Part shown: one piece after another, positions 1 through 11,204 of the stretch
Position numbering within the stretch: position 1 is the first letter of the stretch
Layout of the letters: each line of letters begins with the position of its first letter
Notes under the pieces: generated by a model
What the model saw: only the letters and a program-made list of their open reading frames with translations
What the model was told of the DNA's origin: nothing
Database searches by the model: none
Assembly (NCBI RefSeq): GCF_030272615.1
Contig: NC_081412.1
Coordinates: 139,440,747 to 139,504,746, forward strand
Length of the DNA: 64,000 nt
Source of the DNA: Cryptomeria japonica
Lineage: Eukaryota > Streptophyta > Pinopsida > Cupressales > Cupressaceae
Direction of reading: 5' to 3'
Translations under genes and position numbers: made by a program

Positions 1-1420
1 CACATCTCTTCAAATCTTTTCCATCTTTAACTCCATATGTGACTATCTTGTATTTTCTGAAAGAAACTAGTTTCGTACCAATTTCATGTGTGCTCTACAA
101 ATATACGCATCTTGGTAAACATTGCGAACCACCACATATAGCACAAGAACCTTCCAAACAAGGCATCTTATAATAAATGCAACCATCATGTCTATTATAT
201 AGCACACTTGAAATAAATTATCTTACCAACTTAGGAGGTGCTTGTATATTGCATTCCTGTAAAACATTGTTAGTGTGCAAAGTAGAACAAATATGATGAA
301 AAATATCATAGTGCATGGAAAATTCAATATGCATCCTACAACAACACGTGGTGCGTACATGATTAATCTTAATATAAAAAGGTTTTGCCATTTCAAAAAA
401 TATGTGAGAAATTCTTATTTGATGAAACTTTTGAAGGAATCTTTCAAAAAATTTACTTTAAGTCATATCCAAGTAGTGTTTGGTATGTGGCTCACGATTT
501 GAAGACCCAATTCGTCTTCTAACAACATCTCTTTGGTTGGGAGAAACTATTGTGTTGTCATGCCAAAATATTTCAATTAATGTTTTTAGTGCATCAACAA
601 CAACCTTGTCTTTGTGCGGTAGTCTACCTGAGAATGCCCAAAGTGAATTATTGTTAGGTTTCTCTATTTTTCCCCGCCTCTTTAATGCTTTACTTAATGT
701 TGTTCTACTAACATTTAATGACTTACTTGTTTTTCTTATCAAACGATCTTTTTCTATTTTCTTGCTCATTATGGTTGATGTAATGACACGTCGAGTAGCA
801 TTAGAATCTTTAGTATGTAATTTTGAACCAATAGCTTGATATGCATCAAATGTATTTCTCACAATAGTTCTTTCATTGTTACTTTCAGATGATCTTAGGC
901 CTAGGATTTTCATTGTCTATCTAAAATTCAAATTTTTAATCATTTCAAAAATTAATTGACATCTTGCGGTTTGATTTAAGTTTTCAAAATAGTTTTGCCA
1001 TATTCTTTTAGCCATTCTCCTACAAGTTCGTTCATTCATTTTATCGAGCATTGGCTTCAATATATTCTCATCAATGTCAATTAGATACTTTGATTTCCTA
1101 CGAATGATTCTAGAAGGTGTTAACATCGGTGCATTATGTACATTTAATTCATCACATAGAGAAGGTCTATGTTCATCATTTAATTGACTATTCAATGTGG
1201 TATCTTCTTCAATTGCATTAGGTTCATACAGTAAATCAAATGTCTCTTCTTCAATTGCATTAGGTGTATTATGTCAGTTTGGTAAATTGAATTGAGATGT
1301 TGAGGATGACATACCTTCTTCTCCCATTGTTCTTATGTCACATAATTTTTTCATATGATGCCTTTGTCTTTTATTTTCAGCCTCTCGTTGTTCCATCGTT
1401 CCTCGCTTGTTCTTTCCCAT
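1..1420 (-). pseudogene. Broken transposase-like gene, family not recognised
   Basis: One minus-strand frame can be followed from an ATG at 1418-1420 to the window edge, interrupted by in-frame stops at about 1274-1276, 917-919, 458-460 and near 230. The first ~35 residues are Lys/Arg/Glu-rich. The middle part (about 900-500) has a basic, helix-turn-helix-like stretch (TSKSLNVSRTTLSKALKRRG) followed by WHDNTIVSPNQRDVVRRRI. The last part has an aromatic/Cys-rich block (KPFYIKINHVRTTCCC), then further Cys pairs (LEGSCAICGG, CLPRC). The layout of basic N terminus, HTH and Cys-rich core suggests a DNA transposase, but I cannot name the superfamily. It could instead be a decayed host gene of a conifer-specific family. 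The real 3' end lies beyond the window. Confidence 0.5.
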
Positions 1421-1448
1421 GGTTGATATTGGTTGTCCTAAATAGAAT

Positions 1449-1451
<3 letters not shown>

Positions 1452-1489
<38 letters not shown>
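1452..1489. repeat. (AT)n microsatellite
   Basis: A run of about 19 uninterrupted TA dinucleotides just upstream of the broken transposase-like gene. The short ORFs that run through it (poly-Tyr/Ile) are artefacts. Confidence 0.95.
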
Positions 1490-1494
<5 letters not shown>

Positions 1495-1632
1495 CAAAGT
1501 TCATAAACAAACAAATAACCATAAATATGCATCTTATCATTATTTTTTTGAATCAAACTATTAAACAATCACAATAATATTGACAAAACTAATAAGAACA
1601 ACAATTCAATCATTTGAAATCATGCAAAAAAA

Positions 1633-2035
1633 AATTCACTTACTTCTATGTATAAAACAGTGATATAAGTGCAGACACAGTTGCAGTGGGGCCTTCAACG
1701 ACCTCAAAAACTTCTTTTGAGGCCATTGAGGCTCTTGGGCAACTAAAAATATGTCTAAGTACCTCGTACGCACTATATTAATAACCATGTGCACGTTGTT
1801 AGTCCATAAAATGTTGGCAAGCACAACGGTATTTTTTTCATTATGTACTAATAAGTGGTGTGTATGCGCTCCTAGGCCTAAAAAACGTTATGGCAAGGTA
1901 GCGAACTAATAGGCTCAGCACCCCATACGCACTTACAAGTAATAAGTACCATGTACGCGCTCCTACGCCTTTAAAATATTATGGAAAGACAGTGAACTAA
2001 TAGGTTTAGTGCCTCGTACGTGCTATTTGTAGTAG
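1633..2035. repeat. Degenerate CG-containing repeats, left flank of the satellite block
   Basis: Imperfect copies of a ~95-bp unit containing TACGCGCTCCTA-like cores and GTGAACTAATAGG tails, for example near 1850-1920 and 1925-2000. The first ~50 bases (about 1633-1685, including GTGCAGACACAGTTGCAGTG) recur at about 4217-4262 on the other side of the GA and palindromic satellites. No coding potential is visible. Confidence 0.6.
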
Positions 2036-2040
2036 AAAAA

Positions 2041-2137
2041 ATGTGGAGAAAAAGGGAGGGAGAGAGAGAGAGGGGAGAGTGGGGGGGGAGAGAGAAGGAG
2101 GGGTGGGAGGGAGAGAAGAAGGAGGGGGAGGGAGAGG

Positions 2138-2187
<50 letters not shown>

Positions 2188-2274
2188 AGGGGGGAGAGGG
2201 AGAGAGAGGGGGGGATGGGGGAGGGAGGGAGATAAGAAGGGGTATGGAGGAAGGGAGAAGGGGAGAGAGGGAGA

Positions 2275-2316
<42 letters not shown>

Positions 2317-2454
2317 GCGGAGGGAGAGAGAGAGGGGGGAGGGAGGAGAGAAGAAGGGGTATGGAGGAAGGGAGAGGGAGATAGGGAGATAGGGGGAGAG
2401 TAGGGGGTAGGGAGAGAGGAGGGAGGAGGGAGAGAGGAGGGGGGTGGAAGGGAG

Positions 2455-2509
<55 letters not shown>

Positions 2510-2785
2510 AAGGAGGGAGAGGGAGAGAGGAAGAGAGGGAGAGAGAGAGAGAGAGGGTGGAGGGAGGGAAGGAGGGAGAGGGACAGAGGGACAGAAGAAG
2601 GAGGGGGAGAGAGGGAGGGGGAGAGAGAGAGGTGGGGAGGGAGGGAGAGAGGTGGGGGTATGGAGGAAGGGAGAGGGAGAGAGAGAGGGGGGAGGGATGG
2701 AAGGAGGGAGAGGGAGAGAGGGAGAGAGAGAGGGGGGGAGGGAGGGAGAGGGAGAGAAGAATGGGTATGGAGGAAGGGAGAAGGG

Positions 2786-2828
<43 letters not shown>

Positions 2829-2902
2829 AGAGAGAGAGGAGAGGAAGAGAGAGAGAGAGGGAAGGTGGGAGAGAGGGAGAGAAGAAGGAGGGGGGAGGGA
2901 GA

Positions 2903-2950
<48 letters not shown>
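2041..2950. repeat. GA/GGA polypurine satellite
   Basis: About 910 bases of nearly pure purine on the plus strand: (GA)n runs of up to ~40 bases mixed with GGGA and GGAG runs. A less simple unit, GGTATGGAGGAAGGGAG, recurs at about 2241, 2356, 2657 and 2763, so the block grew by duplication of longer units as well as by slippage. Long Ser/Leu/Pro-rich (minus) and Arg/Glu/Gly-rich (plus) open frames here are composition artefacts. Such tracts can form triplex (H-DNA) structures. Confidence 0.95.
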
Positions 2951-2952
<2 letters not shown>

Positions 2953-3490
2953 ATAACTGCACCATATGGAGTCCTAAGGGGTCAAATGGTGTCCTAAGGG
3001 ATCATTGGAGACCATATGATCCCTTAGGACACCATATGACCCCTAACGACACCATATGGTGTCCTAAGGGGTCATAAGACACATAATGACACCATACGGT
3101 GTTGTAAGGGGTCATAGGACACTATATGACCCTTAGAACACAATATGACCCCTAACAACATCTAAGGGGTCATAGAGTGTCCTAAAGGATCATATGACAC
3201 TATATGATCCCTTAGCACACCATAGGATCTATAATGACACCAAATAGTGTCCTAAGATGTCATAGAACACCATATGACCCTTTAGAACACCATATGGTGT
3301 TTTTATGGGTCGTATGGTATCTCGAGGGGTCATATGGCATCCTATGACCCCTTAGGACACCATATGGTGTTGTTATGGGCTGTATGGTTTCTTAAGGGGT
3401 CATATGGTGTCCTAAGGGGTCACAGGACACCATGTGTCCTCTTAGGAAACAATATGACCTCTAATGACACCTAAGGGGTCACATGGTGGG
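2951..3490. repeat. Palindromic minisatellite (CCATATGG / CCTAAGGGGTCA)
   Basis: Tandem and inverted copies of a ~24-bp module made of ACCATATGGTGTCC followed by TAAGGGGTCAT, in both orientations. ACCATATGGT is itself a perfect palindrome, and GGTGTCCTAAGGGGTCAT is repeatedly followed by its own reverse complement, giving a chain of potential hairpins. Around 20 diverged modules are visible. The array starts exactly where the GA satellite ends. Confidence 0.9.
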
Positions 3491-4261
3491 CTAATAAAAT
3501 GATATATTATTTAAAGTTATGAATAGAACATCATACAATAGAACATCGGTAGTTTACTTTTGATATATCTAAGTTAGACCATTGTCAGCATAAAAGAGAC
3601 TCCAAGCGAACAAACAATGAGGCTTCGCTAAAAAGCAAGTGTAAGAGCTTGACCTAACCCTAAGAGTATTGCCTTTCTAAAACATATGATGATATTAAAT
3701 TTGCAAGGTTATAGGACTGATCTTGATTATGACTATAGGAATTACACACTTGATTTCTTTCATGGGTATGTACCCTTCCAAGCCTTTTGACAAGTGATGA
3801 TCATCATATACTACCACTGCCATGCTTACAACAAACTTTCATTTATTTAGGTGACAGGCGTTGTGTAAGAACATGGGAACTCTTGCATACCCACCGCTAT
3901 CATTCTCCAGGACATCATCTGTGTTACTCTCCCTCTTTCTCTTCCTACTGGTTGTTTCCTTTTGAAAAACATATTGCAGGTACTTTGACTCATCATTTTG
4001 CTTTGTTGACACTATTTTCCATATCTGCTCTTCTCATTAAAAACACATTCAAGAAGAATATTGCTACATGTTTCCTTGTTTGTCACGGTAATGCACCTGT
4101 GGTTCAATTTCAGGCCCTTCTTCCTCCTATTCAATATACACACACAAATCCATCAGTCAATTTTCTTGGGAGAGCATACATAATAAAAATCAAAGAGGAA
4201 GTTGCAAACAAGAAATAAATTCACTTACTTTTATAGAAGTGCAGACACAGTTGCAGTGGGG
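3491..4261. other. Non-coding interval, no gene recognised
   Basis: An open frame at 3787-4218 (plus, 143 codons) has no recognisable motif, many His residues and no supporting splice or homology signal. I do not call it a gene. The right edge (4217-4262) repeats the sequence at 1633-1685. Confidence 0.5.
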
Positions 4262-4640
4262 TATGGAGGGAGGGAGGGAAAGAATATGAGAGAGAGGGAT
4301 GGGTATGGAGAGAGAGAGAGAGAGACACCTTGTACGTGCTTGAGAGGGGGGGACGATACACTTATATGTGTGTATATATACTTAATATATTATATATTAT
4401 TATATACATATATATAAATATTATATATTATATGTATATACACATATTATATATACAATATCATATTATACACACACCCAAAATTTAAACAAACGTAGCG
4501 CATACGTGTTATTTATAGTAAACATAACACATACGCGTTGTTTATAGTAAACATAGTGCATACACGCTTCTTACACCATAAGTACCCCATGCGCGCTTTT
4601 TATACCATAAGTACCCCATAGGCGCTTTTGACTGTTTAGG
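4262..4640. repeat. GA tract, AT-rich tract and CATACGCG-type short repeats
   Basis: 4262-4340 is a short GA/GGGA tract that again contains GGTATGGAG. 4360-4460 is TA/TATATT-rich. 4490-4630 holds about five diverged ~35-bp copies of a unit with a CATACGCG core and TTTATAGTAAACATA or TATACCATAAGTACCCCATA tails, related to the repeats at 1850-2035. Confidence 0.75.
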
Positions 4641-4980
4641 CTTGGAAATAGGCCTGGATGACAAAGCTACGGTTTGAAAGTTTGATTTCCCTCCATTTCC
4701 CTCATTTTTGACGTGTTTTATTTTATCAACTTTGTCATCATCAGGTTTACACTTCATCAAGTGGGTATTTCTAAAATTTTCACCCATCTTTTGAGCTTTC
4801 TAACCATATAATTGTTTTAAAATTTGAACAACAGTAACATATTATTATTGAATTTCTTTTACCGGTGTCTCCATAGTTCTCACAGACATAGGTGCACCAT
4901 TTTCTTGATAAATTTTGATATACTTATCCAAATTTTAAAAACTTTATATATTATTGTAGTGCACTTGATTCTTTACAATT

Positions 4981-4983
<3 letters not shown>

Positions 4984-5038
<55 letters not shown>
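4984..5038. repeat. (TA)n microsatellite
   Basis: About 27 uninterrupted TA dinucleotides. The bases from here to 5455 show nothing further that I recognise. Confidence 0.95.
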
Positions 5039-5040
<2 letters not shown>

Positions 5041-5454
5041 ATCTGTTTAGTGCAACTTATGCTTCACGCACAAACAGATACCTAATTTTTCAGGATGTGC
5101 TCGATAGGAAAAATCATTAAAAAAAAATACTCAACAAAAAATTACAAAAAAATACACATGTTCTAGTGCTCACTCTTAACTATCTTCTGCAAAAGGATTT
5201 GTCAAAATACTAAATCTAACTATGACTTTTTTGATGCACACGTTAGACACTATGTTATGTTTTTTAGAAAAAAATCAGGGTCTATTTTTTGTGCACGAAG
5301 GATTTGAACCCCTTAATATTATCCAATTTTGAAAAAATTTAGTAGTTTGGAAACTAGATTTAGAGTACTACAATATTTGTTATTTGATTATCTTCATATC
5401 TTGAGTGGATGACTTTCAAATTTTGCCTCCATGTTCAGGTTCACCTGATTTCAG

Positions 5455-7040
5455 AAGAAAAAAAGTGTCCACTTATACCCCCCTTTTTGACCACCATTTT
5501 TGTGCACTTACCTTTGTATGTGATTCAATCTCAGATTCCATCGGAGAGACTGCTACATTTTCTCTTTGATTTTTCTACTTCTTCCTCAGAACACTTTTCC
5601 CCTTGGATGCACCGGAGCATTCTGTTTCAGCACGAGTTGTCTTTACCAGAGTAGGAGAAGGTCCTATCACCTTCACCTTAACGGGAGCAGGTGCAGTCTT
5701 TTGTTTCTCTGCTTTCTCAATTGCATCCCTAGCAACTCTAGCAGCTCTGACTTTCTCTCGAGGATGTCTTTCTTCGACAAGAATGTCTTCTACAATCTTT
5801 GCAACCTTCCTCTTCCTTGCCGGTTCGGAGAACTTGGAGTGCAACTCCATTGATTTCTCCTTGCACATTTCGAACCTTTCCTCCTTGGTGTCCATCAGAG
5901 CATTTAGCAAGTGTTGTGCGTAGGCATCCAAGGTAGCTTCATCGACCTCATACCCCATAGGCATTATCCATATTGTCTGGGGTTGAACTACTTCCATAAG
6001 ACATTCATCCTTGTTTACCATAAACCAGATTGTCCCCTCATATTTCTTTACAATTTCTTTGGGGATTCCGACTCTTTGTTTCATTTTGTCCTGAAAGGTC
6101 TTGAAGAAAGGCCAGAAAGCAGCATTCTATTATCCTTGTTACCAAGTCTGTCAAGCCCCTGCTTTATCTGTTGAACCACCGGTCTGTCAAAATCCCATTG
6201 TACTTTGTTGGTTCCAAGGACCTAATTCATGAAATAGAGCGCCAAACAGATAATCAAATAACCAAATTTAAAGACATACTCTTTATCTTGCTTGATTTTC
6301 TTCAAATTTATCATTAACTCCTCCAATAGCACACTGCACAGGTCATAATGACCATCTTTTTTGACCATTTTGTAGGTTGCATGGATAGCAGTGTCAAATA
6401 CAAAATTCAGTCTATTAGACTAATACACGTTGTAGCCAATTACCATTGCAGCAAATTTAACATCATCCTCTTTTATTGTTTTGATCTTCATTGATCGCCC
6501 GTCAAACTCTGCACTGGTTAGTTTGTTCACGGTAGGGTTTGTTACCTTTCGCAACCTTGGCTTTTCACTAGTTTGGTTTAAATAGGATACTACCCTAATC
6601 GCACCAGCAATGATCTTGTATAGTTGGTCAAGTCACATGAAATCAGCATGGATCCTACTTAACACCTACCTTACCCATTCCTTCTCATCGAACATTGGAA
6701 AGTTTACAAATTGTGTGAAACCCTTTCTTTGCAACTACACAAATTCCATCTTGGGATTTTCGATCTCATCCATGATGTTGTCTGTATACAAGTTCAAGAT
6801 GTCCTCAAAGCCGGTTTCCTCAATTTCATAGTGAATGTAGGCTCGAACATCATCAACATGCAATACACCGTGAGGAATGAAAGAAAAACCTCCAACCGGG
6901 TCAACTTCCATGGATTTGTAAGGGTGTTTTGAATACAGGATGGGTCTTGTCCTTGACTTCAACAACCAGTGGAGTAGCAATGGAGGATGAAGATGCGATT
7001 TCAAATTCTCAGAAAATCAAACTCAGAAAAATATTCTTCG
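5455..7040 (-). pseudogene. ORF A: unknown element-associated protein, broken
   Basis: A minus-strand reading of about 500 codons with several stops and frame changes. The best-preserved parts are 6735-7004 (FIPHGVLHVDDVRAYIHYEI) and 5575-6084 (170 codons). The second part has WFMVNKDECLMEVVQPQTIW, then MGYEVDEATLDAYAQHLL, and ends in a Lys/Arg/Ala-rich charged tail. Between them about 6080-6730 is readable in pieces (DFDRPVVQQIKQGLDRLG; YLIICLALYFMN). The order of globular N terminus, hydrophobic LIICLALYF segment and basic tail is repeated in ORF B (9640-11204, plus), which supports a real protein family. I cannot assign a known domain; a very remote link to plant-mobile-domain proteins is possible. 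It lies downstream of the gag remnant on the same strand, so it may be cargo of that element. Confidence 0.55.
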
Positions 7041-7398
7041 AAAAATACCTCAACCAACTGACGGATTCCCTAGACCGCTCACCAATCGCTTTTGTTCTCT
7101 GATCGCCTAGAAATTTTGATTGCCTTGTTCTTCAGCCTAAAAACACTATTCGTAAAGTGAAGAATGATTCTCGTATTTGCCCTTTTAACTTTGAAAACCC
7201 TAATTTTACTTTGAAATAAATGCACCTCAAATATTCAACTGGATGCCCTGTTTCACTATCGGATGCCGAAATTAGCCATTTGAATTTCAAATATCAACTA
7301 AATCTCAATTTCTATCATCTGTAATCCATCAACTACAGATCTCATCAAGGGGTACTGCAATATTTTCATTGGTTTGCCTCCCCCTAAGGTCAAAAGCC

Positions 7399-8640
7399 CT
7401 AGATACCGGATGAATATTTTGCACTGGATTCAAGTACAGATCCATTATCTGCCTTAGATTCATCCTTCCTTACCCACATCTTCTTATGTTGATCTCTGAT
7501 CTCATCTACTTTTGCCTTTCCCTTTTCATCTGATTTGTTCTTGTCAACTAGAGCACTGTTTTTTCTTCTGTAGAATTTTGCAATATGACCGGTTTTGTTG
7601 CATGCTCGACAAACAACATTATTCTTCATGGGTTTGAAGTTCATCTGATTTTGTCTTGTCCTGCATTGTTTAGAAATATGTCCAAACATTCCACAAGCAT
7701 AGCATATTTTATTCTGAAAGTTATTCATTACTACTCTACACACATTTGACTTGTGTCCCAAATTATTGCATATGAAACATTAACCAATAAAGGTAGTTGT
7801 AGGAACATTATTCATGGTGTTCATCATATTGTTATTGTTCATCATTCCACTATTCATCCTACTTCTACATTGACTCGCCATATGACCAAACTTGTTGGAA
7901 GTAAAACATATATCATTGAATTTATGAGCATTAGGTTGTCTTACTGGAGGATTCTTTCTCTTCTTCTGATCAGGTTTTGCATTGCCTTATCCATATCCAG
8001 AGGATTCGCCTTTCTCAAATCCTAGGCCTCGCATATCCTTTCCATGTCTCTGACTTTCCAGCATCTCATCAAGCCTTGTTCAACTAGCTTTGAATTTGTC
8101 TTTGTATTCATTGGTAGTAGCAAGTTCATCCCTCAAGCTAGAAATATGTCTTTCAAGCTATTGACCATTATTCTTTGATTGTGTTAACTCAAGCTTCATC
8201 TAATCATTCTCATAGGTAATTGTGAAGCATTCATCAGCTCTTTCCTTCATTGATTGTGTTACATTCTCTTCATTCTTCTTTCGGTCCTTAATCTCCTTAG
8301 TCAGTCTCATCGCAATGGATTGCATCTCCTTCTTCAAAGCAATATTTTCTCTCTCAAGCTTGTTAACCTCATCAAATTTGTCTTGGTATTCCATGATCTG
8401 ATCTTCTTTCTCCTTCAACTTCTCCATTAATTCCTTCCTCTTTTCTCTACAGATACTTGCTTGATCCTTTAGCTCACTAATGAATTCATCAGCGGCATTC
8501 AAGATCTTCTTCAAGGTACAGACCTCACTTCTAGCCGCATCAAGATCCTCAAGTGCCACATTGAGTTGTCTCTGAAAACCGGAATTCATTGAATTAATCT
8601 CCCAGATCTTCCCCAAGCGGCTAAGCTTCCTTGGATGAAC
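7399..8640 (-). pseudogene. Retrotransposon gag remnant: coiled coil plus zinc knuckles
   Basis: A single minus-strand frame with a few stops starts just after the primer-binding site. From MNSGFQRQLNVALEDLD (about 8600) a long coiled coil runs to about 8200, rich in Lys/Glu/Leu heptads. After a linker with LERHISSLRDELATTNEYKD it enters a zinc-knuckle region. Four knuckles are visible: a damaged first one (CFTSNKFGHMASQC), two intact CX2CX4HX4C copies (CFICNNLGHKSNVC, CYACGMFGHISKQC) and a fourth with its last Cys changed to Tyr (CRACNKTGHIAKFY). The usual N-terminal gag domain is absent between the PBS and the coiled coil, and no protease, integrase or RT follows. This is therefore a deletion derivative that would need enzymes in trans. 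Confidence 0.75.
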
Positions 8641-8655
8641 TAGGCTTTGATACCA
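8641..8655 (-). other. Primer-binding site, initiator-Met tRNA type
   Basis: On the minus strand TGGTATCAAAGCCTA begins two bases after the LTR end. It matches the plant tRNA-iMet primer site (TGGTATCAGAGC) with one change. It fixes the orientation of the 8658-9616 LTR and the gag remnant. Confidence 0.85.
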
Positions 8656-8657
8656 AT

Positions 8658-9616
8658 TGTTAGAATCAGGGATCACTAAGAGGGGGGGTGAATCAATGAT
8701 CTACCAGAATTTAAATCCACAAACTTATTCTTTATCCACTAGCTAGTAATGAATAGCAGAAAAGAAGATAAACATGCCACAAAGAATACACAAATACATA
8801 ACACTAAAAATTTTACGTGGAAACTTGGAAATGGAAAAACCACGGAGGGGCTGGAACCCACAAAATTCATATACTATGGCTAGGAGTACATAAATATTAA
8901 ATAGATGGGGAATGCACTTGCATTCAGGCTCACTACCTAGAGCTCATTGCTCAATTACAATTGCCCGGAAGGCTACAACCTTCAAGGAAGTCTCACTGAC
9001 TTACAATTTGATTACAATGTCGAGGAAATACAAGGAAATGAACTCTCAAGTAGAATCTCATAATGCAATAATGAGTTCTGATTAAGCACTGAATTTCTGA
9101 CTGCCTTCACTCTGCAAATACCCTGTCTCTGTCTATGTCAGCTACCGGATTGAATGTGCATGTGAAACAGCGCTCAATCGCACCAAAAGTGATCACCACA
9201 CTACTAACATACCGAAAATCAATCGCCAAATTGATCTTATATATCTGGTCTTAACACAAAAACAATCTCCTTCAAGTTGGCTTCAAGAAGTGTAACGTGT
9301 AGCTCCAAGTCGGCTTCAATCTTGAACAAAAAATAGCACCAAACCAAAAGATTATAATCACACACTTCCTAAGGGTCTTCCCGATCATCGAGATCACCAA
9401 AACAATCACCAAAAACACTACAATCATCGGAAATCATTCTGAATCAAAACATTACCGAAATACCCTGTTTTACTGACTACCTCCATCTTCCGGATAAGAT
9501 GAATCATGACTGTCGAATCAAATCACCAAGAAGAGTTGACATCAATGACAACCCTAGACAAATATGCAACTACCGGAAGTCATCTGAAATCACCGGATGA
9601 GTGTTAATTGCCAACA
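8658..9616 (-). repeat. 5' LTR of the gag-remnant retroelement
   Basis: 959 bases running TGTTGGC...CTAACA on the minus strand, immediately followed by the primer-binding site. The LTR is unusually rich in CCGG/CCGGA motifs compared with its surroundings. The bases outside its start are ATATT. I did not find the matching 3' LTR or a second copy of the target duplication, so the downstream end of the element is unknown. Confidence 0.75.
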
Positions 9617-9639
9617 ATATTGATGGTCTATGTACAAAG

Positions 9640-11204
9640 CTATACAAGAAAAAATGTGAGTTGGATTAGTCAAGATCTTTGGTTTGTGTATAATGAATCA
9701 TTTGATAAAGGTTCCTTAGACAATGAAATCAACAAATGAATTATTAAGCTTCAACATACAAAGGGAGATATAACCCTCATTAAAATTGGAGACTTATTAC
9801 CCTCCTTAATGTCTCCTATAACATTAAGGCGTGTGGATGTCACCAAAATCACAAACCATGTCGTGAAGTATGTCACCATGGGCATTGCATATAAAGTGTA
9901 TTACACCATCAGGGAGGCTTCTGTCACCACAACTTCCACTCGCATGACATATCAAATGGTGTAGGTAAAATATCGACCTCTATGAAGTCTTACGTCAAGA
10001 GATATTAGATTATTTGGAACACACCAAAGAGTCTCATTATCAATTTCGGTTTAGTACATTGATAATATGTTTAGCGTTTTATTTTATGAATGAACTACTA
10101 GCATTTATGAGGAAAGTGTGAGATACTACTAGGCCAATTGCCACACAAACTTGGAATAACGTTCAACACTTCAAGGATGCTACCTCATATGCCGCAACAT
10201 ACTAGGGATTCCTTAAATCATTTCAACAGAAGATGCAAGATACAAATAGAATCTCCTATGGTATGGTTCAGAAGTAAATAGATACAATTGTCTTCCTAGT
10301 CGACAAAGACCTCATACTTATGGAAGCAATTGAACCACAAACCTCTTTGATTCCCTAATTACCATATGAGGTGACAGATGTAGAGATTGGTTCATATGCA
10401 ACTACACTTCTTAGCCTCCCTAAGGATCCCAAGGTAGAAAAGTTTACAACCTATGGAGAGTTCATGGACAATGTGGCCAAAAGGAAAATGGGGCCTTCCT
10501 ACAGTAGAATTGGAGGAACAAAGCAATACCACTCCACAAAGGTTCAAAAAATTATCTGCAGGAGCATTACCTGTAGAGTCATCTAAATTTGAAAGTAGCA
10601 CAAACAGAACAAATATAAGACCATACACTCCATCGTCGAGGGAGCCATTTGTAGAAGAATCCTTTGAGGCATTACTACAAATGAGTGCACAAAGGAAGAA
10701 GAAGAGGAGAAAGGAAAAAGCACACAAATTACCCTCTCCTATAGAAGAAGAGAGTCCACATGAAGCATCTTCGGAATAGGATTAACTAGAGCCACCAATG
10801 GACGGAGATAAATTGTATAGCACTTTGTTTTGGAAAGACATTTTAGCTAAAACTTATGAAATCTATGATGACATGGCAACCCACAACAAGGCAATAGTTG
10901 AGAAAGCATTGGTGTGGTATATGGTAGATTCTAACCTCATAGTATAAAACCTCATGGGCAATGTCTCAGCCCCATTGGCTTTAATACTCAAGAGTAAAAG
11001 AGAACAAGCTATGAAGGAAAAGGAGAAACTCAAGGAAATAGCTATTCTAAAGGTAATTACATCGGCCACCCCAACTCAAAAGGAGAAAATGATACAATTA
11101 GAGGCTAATGAAATCTGCACAAAGCAAAGATTGGATAAGTTAATGTCTAGAAATCCCAAGATCACTAACCAAGTACAAACAGAGATCAAGGAAGCTACTA
11201 TTTA
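9640..11204 (+). pseudogene. ORF B: diverged plus-strand homologue of ORF A
   Basis: A heavily decayed reading with about ten stops and shifts. It can be aligned to ORF A in order: QEILDYLEHTKESHYQFRF followed by TLIICLAFYFMNE (about 9975-10100), versus EELMINLKKIKQDKEYVFKF and YLIICLALYFMN in A; then VDKDLILMEAIEPQT (about 10300), versus VNKDECLMEVVQPQT in A; then PYEVTDVEIGSYATTLL, versus GYEVDEATLDAYAQHLL. The clean part 10453-10779 ends in a Lys/Arg-rich tail (QRKKKRRKEKAHKLPSP). The 10954-11205 frame is a Lys/Glu coiled coil. Its start abuts the end of the 8658-9616 LTR, which suggests that the other element inserted next to or into B. Confidence 0.55.

Noticed and set aside
1971-2965. 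Long Ser/Leu/Pro-rich frames of 319 and 327 codons on the minus strand and Arg/Glu/Gly-rich frames on the plus strand
   Set aside because: They are translations of the GA/GGA satellite; no stop codon can arise easily in such composition.
3787-4218. 143-codon plus-strand ORF
   Set aside because: No motif, His-rich, no splice or homology support, next to low-complexity DNA.
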